Below are positions 35,237-41,064 of a DNA stretch of 41,064 nucleotides, piece by piece. The notes beneath the pieces were generated by a model. It was given only the letters and a program-made list of their open reading frames with translations. It did not search any database and was not told the DNA's origin. The DNA is from an uncultured archaeon. GTDB taxonomy: Archaea > Iainarchaeota > Iainarchaeia > Iainarchaeales > JAAZKV01. Position 1 is the stretch's first letter. Each line of letters begins with the position of its first letter. The stretch lies in contig CABMEU010000029.1 in assembly GCA_902385225.1 (NCBI GenBank), positions 1 to 41,064 on the forward strand, written 5' to 3'. Position numbers and translations under genes: made by a program.

Positions 35237-36514
35237 ATGAACAGCGATAAGGATTTGTTTTTCACAAAACCCCAGATTGAGGAAATCACAAAAACGTATC
35301 CGACCCCGTTTCACTTATATTCAGAAAAACTTATTCGTGAGAATGCGAAGAAATTGTACAAAGCATTCTCAATTGTTCCGGGTTTTAAGAATTATTTCGC
35401 GGTAAAAGCCTGCCCAAATGTTTATTTGATGCAAATCCTCCGCGAAGAGGGGATGGGTTTTGATTGTAGTTCTCTTCCTGAAATGATTCTTGCCCAGAAG
35501 ATTGGCGCGAAGGGAGAAGAAATAATGGTTTCCTCAAACAATACTCCCGCGATTGAGTTTCAAAAAGCATTTGAGCTTGGGGCGATAATTAATCTTGATG
35601 ATATTACTCACATTCCTTTTTTGGAAGAATCACTTGGCGGAAAAGTTCCTGAATTAATTTGTTTTAGATACAATCCTGGCCCGCTTAGGGCAACTGCGGA
35701 AGGAAATGTTATTGGTTCTCCGCAGGATGCGAAGTATGGACTTACAAGAGCACAATTATTTGAAGCCTGTAAAATAATGAAACAGAAAGGCGTGAAAAGA
35801 TTTGGGCTTCACACAATGATTGCCTCAAATGATTTGAGAAAAGAATCTTTTGTTACAACCGCCGAAATGCTCCTTGACCTTGTTGTTGAGATTTCAAAAG
35901 AAGTTGGAGTTAAATTTGATTTTATTAATCTCGGCGGAGGAATTGGAATCCCCTATAAGCCTGAGCAAGTTGAAGTGGATTTGGATTTTGTCACACGCGG
36001 GGTAAAGAAAGCTTATGACGAAAAAATCCTCGCGAATAAAATTGCTCCTCTAAAGATTGTAATGGAGAATGGGCGAATGGTTACAGGACCATTTGATTAT
36101 TTAATCACAAGAGCGATTCACGAGAAGCACATTTACAAGGAATATATTGGTGTTGACGCATGCATGGCGAACTTGATGCGCCCTGCGCTTTACGGAGCAT
36201 ACCATCACATTACGGTGCTTGGAAAAGAGAACGCTCCGCACGACCACAAGTATGATGTAGTGGGTTCTCTTTGCGAGAATAATGATAAGTTTGCGATTGA
36301 CAGGATGCTTCCTGAAATAAAGATGGGCGATTTGATTGCGATTCACAATGCGGGTGCGCATGGTTTTGCGATGGGTTTCAATTATAATGGAAAATTAAGG
36401 AGCGCAGAACTTCTTTTGCGTGAGAATGGAAAAGTTGAGATGATTAGAAGGGCAGAAACTACTCAGGATTACTTCGCAACATACAATTTTCCCGGTGCAA
36501 AAATTAAGTTCTAG
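35237..36514 (+). CDS. lysA: Diaminopimelate decarboxylase
   Basis: 'YPTPFHLYSEKLIRENAKKL', 'NYFAVKACPNVYLMQILREEGMGFDCSS', 'FINLGGGIGIPY', 'GSLCENNDKFAIDRMLPEIKMGDLIAIHNAGAHGFAMGFNYNG'. Confidence 0.88.
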   Translation: MNSDKDLFFTKPQIEEITKTYPTPFHLYSEKLIRENAKKLYKAFSIVPGFKNYFAVKACPNVYLMQILREEGMGFDCSSLPEMILAQKIGAKGEEIMVSSNNTPAIEFQKAFELGAIINLDDITHIPFLEESLGGKVPELICFRYNPGPLRATAEGNVIGSPQDAKYGLTRAQLFEACKIMKQKGVKRFGLHTMIASNDLRKESFVTTAEMLLDLVVEISKEVGVKFDFINLGGGIGIPYKPEQVEVDLDFVTRGVKKAYDEKILANKIAPLKIVMENGRMVTGPFDYLITRAIHEKHIYKEYIGVDACMANLMRPALYGAYHHITVLGKENAPHDHKYDVVGSLCENNDKFAIDRMLPEIKMGDLIAIHNAGAHGFAMGFNYNGKLRSAELLLRENGKVEMIRRAETTQDYFATYNFPGAKIKF

Positions 36515-36554
36515 TGCTATATTGTGCCTAGTTTTGGCAAAACAAAATCCTTGC

Positions 36555-36609
36555 GGGTATTACCCTTAAAAATCCAACGGGTATTACCTTTGCCATAGTT
36601 GGTGATACC
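36555..36609. promoter_or_regulatory. Three operator-like GGT-N3-ACC sites upstream of the DUF296 gene
   Basis: GGGTATTACCC (36555-36565), GGGTATTACC (36579-36588), GGTGATACC (36601-36609). Confidence 0.4.
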
Positions 36610-36611
36610 TA

Positions 36612-36992
36612 ATGCCTAAAAATATTGATTCTGTTGTGATAAAAGAGCCTTTGAGGAAGCAAGTGCTTACTCTTGAGTTCGATGAGGGTGATGATATTTT
36701 GTCTTGTATTAAGCAGGGAATGGAGCAGAATAAGATAAGAGAGTGCGATGTTGTTGACGCTGATGGTGCGCTAACTACTGCAACTGTTAATGCTATGGAG
36801 GGCTCAAAGTTCAAGAAGATTGAGTTCTCAAACCTAAAAATTATGCGTTCAAGCGGGCACTTCAAAGTTGGCGGCGGGGACCTTTGGGGCTCTCTTCACG
36901 TTTTCACTGAGGGAAGAAAACCAATTTCAGGAACAGTAGTAAAAGCAAAAGCAAGCCAGGGATTTAAACTCAAGCTTTCTTTTTTGCCTTAG
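36612..36992 (+). CDS. DUF296/PPC-domain putative DNA-binding protein
   Basis: 'VLTLEFDEGDDILSCIKQGMEQNKI...GHFKVGGGDLWGSLHVFTEGRKPISGTVVKA'. Confidence 0.8.
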   Translation: MPKNIDSVVIKEPLRKQVLTLEFDEGDDILSCIKQGMEQNKIRECDVVDADGALTTATVNAMEGSKFKKIEFSNLKIMRSSGHFKVGGGDLWGSLHVFTEGRKPISGTVVKAKASQGFKLKLSFLP

Positions 36993-38496
36993 CCGCTCTT
37001 CTTTCTTTTGCGCGTTTTTTTATCGCGCTTATTTCTTTTTCAGCAAGTTCCTCTACTCTTTTCATTTCATAAATTGCCGCGCGCTCAGCTTTAGTTAATC
37101 CTCTTATTGTTGCTCCCTCGACTCGCTTTACTCCATTCACTGTGGCGTTTTCAGCGGTTGAGAGAAGCGGGACAACATGGGAAAGCAGCGGCTGGGTTAT
37201 TGGAGCCATGGTGAGCATACTAATTGCAACTCTCTCTGTGCGTATTCTTTCAGCGAGATGGATTTCTTTAATCTTATTTCTCATAACCACATGCACGATT
37301 ATTCTGTATGCCACCGCTATCAGGCAGACAACATAAAACGTGTCAGTGAGTATTGGAAGATTAATTGTGAAAATCAATAGTGCTCCCGCGAACATTGTCC
37401 CAAGGAATGTGGCGGTTCCAAAGAGCGCCGACTGGTATGATGCGTATTTGATAATTTTCTCGTCAGGGAATGCCTCGTAAATGAAATTCGCAAGACCCAT
37501 AGTGAATCCCGAGAGTATTACCCCGTTTAATAATTCAAGCGGAACAAGCCACATTGGGTCTCGTATGAATATTAGCGCGAGTGGGTGAAGTATCATCAGG
37601 AGAGTTGTAGCGCGTATTAGCTTTATGTAACCAAATTTATCAACAATTCTTCCCCAGTAAGGCATTGCGAGGATTGAGGAGAGTGTGGAAGCCGCGATAA
37701 TCAATGTGTAAAGTATGTAATCATTTGAAAGTCCTAATGTTTTTAATAAATAAATTGAGAGAAACGGTCCGATTGTCGCAAGGCTGAAGTTGATTAGCAT
37801 TCCAAGGAGCACTACATGCCCGAAATTATCCTGCCCCATTTGTTTCACAAAATGCAAAAAACTTATTTTCTCTTTTGGGAGCACTACTTCAGGTTCATCC
37901 ATTTTTGTGAAAAAGAAAGCGGAAAGAGCTCTTCCAATAAATGAGAGCGCGAATATTCCGCAGAATGCGTAGAGTAGAAAAGAGTTGTCAAATAATTGGA
38001 GCCATAAGCCCGCAATCATCATTACTCCAAACACAACTGCCCCCGCGAGCGCGTTTCTTGCTCCAAAGTACTCTCCCATTATTTCACTAGGGGTAATGCT
38101 TCTCATCCAGCTCTGCCACAGCGGGCTGCATATTGCCCCGACAATTGTTCCTGCTGTTGTGATTAAAATCAGCCAGAACACCTGTCCTGTTGGGAAGATG
38201 AACGGAATCAATGCTATTAACAGCCAACTCAGCGCCTGAAGAGCGACCATCATTATTATTGCGCTCTTCCTTTTTTTGTAAAAGCTAAGGAGTTTTATTG
38301 AACCCAGCTGTATCCATGCCGCAAATAGAGCCGGAACGGCGGTGAGAACCCCGACTTCAAGGCTGTTTGCGCCGAGAAATATTGCAAAAGGAACAACAAA
38401 AGTGAGCGCCCCTCCAACCATTATTGAGTTAAACATTCCTTCAATTATTGAGTTTCTAAGAGACTTAGGATACTTGTTTATTTTATCAAAAAACAT
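36970..38496 (-). CDS. MFS transporter with a long charged C-terminal tail
   Basis: About 12 TM helices; C-terminal 'EKEISAIKKRAKERRAAKAKKKA'; 3' end overlaps the DUF296 gene by 23 nt. Confidence 0.82.
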   Translation of the reverse strand: MFFDKINKYPKSLRNSIIEGMFNSIMVGGALTFVVPFAIFLGANSLEVGVLTAVPALFAAWIQLGSIKLLSFYKKRKSAIIMMVALQALSWLLIALIPFIFPTGQVFWLILITTAGTIVGAICSPLWQSWMRSITPSEIMGEYFGARNALAGAVVFGVMMIAGLWLQLFDNSFLLYAFCGIFALSFIGRALSAFFFTKMDEPEVVLPKEKISFLHFVKQMGQDNFGHVVLLGMLINFSLATIGPFLSIYLLKTLGLSNDYILYTLIIAASTLSSILAMPYWGRIVDKFGYIKLIRATTLLMILHPLALIFIRDPMWLVPLELLNGVILSGFTMGLANFIYEAFPDEKIIKYASYQSALFGTATFLGTMFAGALLIFTINLPILTDTFYVVCLIAVAYRIIVHVVMRNKIKEIHLAERIRTERVAISMLTMAPITQPLLSHVVPLLSTAENATVNGVKRVEGATIRGLTKAERAAIYEMKRVEELAEKEISAIKKRAKERRAAKAKKKA

Positions 38497-38703
38497 TTCT
38501 ATTCACTTTTGCCTGCTATTTCACAACAACACTTTTAGTCCTTTTAATCCTTTCAGCCCCGCTGTTTTTCTGGTAAAAGCAGTGTTTTTAATTCTTCCAC
38601 CGCAGTTCTATTTTATTAAGCAAATGCAAAGCAAATGCAATTATTAGCCAAGTCGGATATGTGAGCGTAGCGAACCCCGCCAGCGAGCCGGCGGAACGGC
38701 TCA

Positions 38704-38787
38704 GCTGAGGTGGCAGAGTGGTCAAATGCGGCGGATTGCTAATCCGTTTCCCGAAAGGGAGCACGAGTTCAAATCTCGTCCTCAGCG
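38704..38787 (+). tRNA. tRNA-Ser (GCT)
   Basis: GCTGAGG...CCTCAGC acceptor, loop TTGCTAA, long variable arm TTCCCGAAAGGGAGC, T-arm ACGAG-TTCAAAT-CTCGT, discriminator G. Confidence 0.93.
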
Positions 38788-38842
38788 TAAGTAAATGACC
38801 TAATTTTAAAGTTTAAATAGCTGAAAAGCCCTAAATTTAATC

Positions 38843-39382
38843 ATGTCTAAACTGCCTGACAAGTGCTCTAATTGCGGCTCAACAAAATCAAAGACTTTCT
38901 GGGACTACAAGGATGGAAGTATTTTGTGTGATAAGTGTGAGAAGAAAATCTCTAAATATTATGAATTCAGGTCAAATGTATTGGCGCATTTTAATGTTTT
39001 TGGGAAAATAAAAGGAATATTCTCAAAGTGGTATTTGGCTTTTGTAATAGCTTTTGTTCTTTATTCCTTCTCACTTCAGCTAGCCAGTCTTAATCCAAGC
39101 AACCTGTTCAAATTAATAATTCAAACCCCTGTTCTCGGAATAGTGATATTGTTTATTTGGGCAGTTTTATTCAAAGTATTCAGAATTAATGAGAAAATAT
39201 TATCCAAAACCAATATTTTTCAAGCCGTAATATGGTCTTTTGTGCTTATTTCAGTTAGCATTTCGTTTCAGCAAGGAAATTTGGCAATGTTAATACTTGG
39301 AACAATATTTTATGGAATAATTTTCTTAATTCTGATTGCGATTAAGAGACGTTTCTTTAACAAAAAGAATAATAAAAAATAA
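38843..39382 (+). CDS. Zinc-ribbon plus four-TM membrane protein
   Basis: 'CSNCGSTKSKTFWDYKDGSILCDKC' then multiple hydrophobic helices; TATA-like TTTAAATA about 27 nt upstream of the ATG. Confidence 0.65.
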   Translation: MSKLPDKCSNCGSTKSKTFWDYKDGSILCDKCEKKISKYYEFRSNVLAHFNVFGKIKGIFSKWYLAFVIAFVLYSFSLQLASLNPSNLFKLIIQTPVLGIVILFIWAVLFKVFRINEKILSKTNIFQAVIWSFVLISVSISFQQGNLAMLILGTIFYGIIFLILIAIKRRFFNKKNNKK

Positions 39383-39491
39383 TTGCAATATTTTTTATAA
39401 AATATTTATTTGAGCTTTTTTCTCTCAAATATTATCTTTCCTTGCCGCTTTCTCCAAACAAAAGTATTAAATAAACATTCACCTTATTACT

Positions 39492-39512
39492 ATAACAAAA
39501 TTTTTTTGTTAT
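39492..39512. promoter_or_regulatory. Perfect 9-bp inverted repeat with 3-nt loop abutting a Shine-Dalgarno-like sequence
   Basis: ATAACAAAA-TTT-TTTTGTTAT, followed directly by GGAGG (39513-39517). Confidence 0.5.
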
Positions 39513-39527
39513 GGAGGATTTGATATC

Positions 39528-39629
39528 ATGGCAAAAAAGAAAAAAAAGAGAGTAATTAGAAGAAAGAAAAAGAGAAGAGTTGTTAAGAAGAAGAAAAAGA
39601 AACGCAGATAGTTTTATTCTGTGTTTAGC
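39528..39629 (+). CDS. Hyperbasic Lys/Arg microprotein (33 aa as sequenced)
   Basis: MAKKKKKRVIRRKKKRRVVKKKKKKTQIVLFCV*; GGAGG 11 nt upstream of the ATG. Confidence 0.5.
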
Positions 39630-39731
39630 AGAACACAAAGTGTTTTGCTTTTGTTTCGCGGGGCGCGGTGATTTACTGCGCTCCTGAAGGCAAATTTGTT
39701 TTATTTGTAATAAAGATTCTTGTTTTGTCTT

Positions 39732-40136
39732 TTATTTGACCGCGGGGAGTTTTTTTGTATCCTGTTGGTTCTTTGGGGCCCTTGTGGCTCTGACTAATCC
39801 GTCTCTACCAATATATTTCTTGAGTTTTGTCTCGGCGTGTTTTTTTAGTGCGGCACGCGCAGCACTTTCTCTCGCCTTTATTGTCGATGTAACGCTTTCG
39901 CTAAAAAAAACTCTTTCTCTTCCTAATTCTTCATCATGCACTTTTTCTATTCTTACCGGGGCTTCTTTGGACTTTCCCATCTTCTCCTCATTAGTTCCTT
40001 TCAAAAGATTATTTGCAACTGCGGCGGTTGCATTGAATAATCGATTTTTCTCTAAAACCTGCGGCTGTTTAAATGCCCTTATTGGGTGCCGCACTTTATT
40101 CCAAAAACTCCCTGATAGAAGTACTCTCTGGCGCAT
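39732..40136 (-). CDS. Hypothetical basic protein
   Basis: 134 aa; charged, helix-like composition more plausible than the overlapping antisense ORF. Confidence 0.5.
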   Translation of the reverse strand: MRQRVLLSGSFWNKVRHPIRAFKQPQVLEKNRLFNATAAVANNLLKGTNEEKMGKSKEAPVRIEKVHDEELGRERVFFSESVTSTIKARESAARAALKKHAETKLKKYIGRDGLVRATRAPKNQQDTKKLPAVK

Positions 40137-40226
40137 ACAATATTGCCTCTTCCGCTCATTTTAAGCCTTTCCAGTCCTTTTCTCTTTAAAGCATCCTTTT
40201 TATTTGTTTCTGGGATTATTACTTTC

Positions 40227-40649
40227 ATGTCATTTTTAGAGTTGTTCAAAAAGAAGGATTCTGCTCCGCCCGCACTTGAGCAGAAGAGCGAGGAAGAACT
40301 AATTCTTGGGGGCGGCGAGAATATGGAAGTAATTATTCCTAATCATGTTAAAGACGCAAAAATAGCTGCTGCTGAAGTTTTCATGGAAAAGAAGAGCGCC
40401 AAAAATATATTCAAAGTCACAGGAATTTATGATGTTGGTGTTCACATAATGCTCACAGGAATCGTTTCCTCCGGGAAACTTAAGAACAAAATGAAAGCAA
40501 AAGTGACAAATAAGGATATTGTTGTTGAGGAAATAAAGATTGGTTCAAGTACAGTAAAAGAACTCCTCGCAAATGAAGAAGGAACGGTTTTTGTTAAAGC
40601 CAAGCACTTCCCCGTGATACGCGTGGATGATGAAATTGAGTTTAAGTAG
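40227..40649 (+). CDS. EF-Tu domain 2-like beta-barrel protein
   Basis: 'VTGIYDVGVHIMLTGIVSSGKLKNKMKAKV...SSTVKELLANEEGTVFVKAKHFPVIRVDDEIEF' resembles translation-factor domain II; start moved to ATG 40227. Confidence 0.6.
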   Translation: MSFLELFKKKDSAPPALEQKSEEELILGGGENMEVIIPNHVKDAKIAAAEVFMEKKSAKNIFKVTGIYDVGVHIMLTGIVSSGKLKNKMKAKVTNKDIVVEEIKIGSSTVKELLANEEGTVFVKAKHFPVIRVDDEIEFK

Positions 40650-40720
40650 TCCTGTTTCTAAAAAACCAAATCCCTCCTTAGCAAGGTTTTTATAGCATTT
40701 CCTGACGTGTTATATTTATT

Positions 40721-40874
40721 GCACGGGTAGAGAAGTGGTCAAACTCGCCAGACTCAAGGCACTTTTTTTCTTTCTGCGGAAAGAAAAAACCTGCACTAAA
40801 AAAGAAACTTTTTTAGGACTTGGGAGTTATCTGGTCGCTTAGTGCGTTCAACGGTTCGAACCCGTTCCCGTGCA
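40721..40874 (+). tRNA. tRNA-Leu (CAA) with a 70-nt intron (about 40759-40828)
   Basis: GCACGGG...CCCGTGC acceptor, CCAGA/TCTGG anticodon stem, loop CTCAAG|intron|A, variable CGC-TTAGT-GCG, T-arm AACGG-TTCGAAC-CCGTT, discriminator A. Confidence 0.9.
40759..40808 (+). repeat. Hairpin element copy 1 (inside the tRNA-Leu intron)
   Basis: GCACTTTTTTTCTTTCTGCGGAAAGAAAAAACCTGCACTAAAAAAGAAAC. Confidence 0.85.
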
Positions 40875-40919
40875 CTTTTTCTTTCTGGAGAAAGAAAACC
40901 TGCACTAAAAGAAAAAAAT
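40872..40919 (+). repeat. Hairpin element copy 2 (begins within the tRNA-Leu 3' end)
   Basis: GCACTTTTTCTTTCTGGAGAAAGAAAACCTGCACTAAAAGAAAAAAAT. Confidence 0.85.
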
Positions 40920-40961
40920 TCTCTTCCTGCGGAGCAAGCGTATTTAATTTTGTTGATGTAT

Positions 40962-41064
40962 ATGGACTGCAGACAAAAACAAAACCTAAAGAATTGCAAT
41001 TGTACTTTTGACTGCGAAAAGAAGGGTATTTGCTGCGAGTGCGTTGCGTATCATCGGGTAAGAA
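40962..41064 (+). CDS. Cys-rich small protein, DUF6485-like, truncated by the window end
   Basis: MDCRQKQNLKNCNCTFDCEKKGICCECVAYHRVR... Confidence 0.7.
   Translation, partial: MDCRQKQNLKNCNCTFDCEKKGICCECVAYHRVR

Noticed and set aside
39432-39638. 68-aa minus-strand ORF over the hyperbasic microprotein
   Set aside because: Ser/Leu/Phe-rich translation of the complementary Lys codons; the plus-strand ORF has a Shine-Dalgarno and ATG.
39736-40164. 142-aa plus-strand ORF overlapping 39732-40136 (-)
   Set aside because: Hydrophobic/Ser-rich shadow translation; the minus-strand ORF has a more protein-like charged composition.
40759-40919. Two hairpin repeats as a minimal CRISPR array
   Set aside because: Only two copies, one is inside a tRNA intron and the 'spacer' is tRNA sequence; no cas genes in view.
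40820-41011. 63-aa plus-strand ORF across tRNA-Leu 3' half
   Set aside because: Overlaps a confidently folded tRNA and the DUF6485-like start in another frame.

Overview
The window looks archaeal and DPANN-like: class III signal peptides, Pus10, NucS/EndoMS, an intron-containing tRNA-Leu, and TATA boxes close to many start codons. From left to right it carries: a block of Ig-like cell-surface proteins; SufS; a PHP protein; a CDP-alcohol phosphatidyltransferase; a pilin-signal beta-propeller protein; a tRNA-binding (MetRS-beta-like) protein; a TraB/PrgY protein with an in-frame TAG; an aromatic amino acid block (chorismate mutase, TyrA, AroA, AroK, AroC, and further on IlvE-like and PheA); a HAD-like plus DapA-like pair that appears to have lost catalytic residues; Pus10; NucS; two peptidases; a DHH/RecJ-like protein; MscL; a bacterial-type AspRS; an Lrp-dapB-dapA-dapL-lysA lysine block; a DUF296/PPC protein; an MFS transporter; three tRNAs (Asn-GTT, Ser-GCT, Leu-CAA with a 70-nt intron); and several microproteins below the ORF-track cutoff. 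The observations I consider most worth follow-up are: (1) the tRNA-Leu intron begins with a hairpin element that is repeated, with compensatory stem-length changes, directly at the tRNA 3' end; (2) a Phe/Tyr-rich leader ORF followed by a hairpin and T-tract upstream of aroA; (3) an amber codon exactly between the soluble and membrane domains of TraB; (4) microproteins with Lys-rich/Cys5 or almost purely Lys/Arg sequences; (5) the putative pseudoenzyme pair; (6) a fungal-like chorismate mutase and a TyrA with an FDX-ACB-like tail. All family calls are made by eye from motifs; no searches were run.
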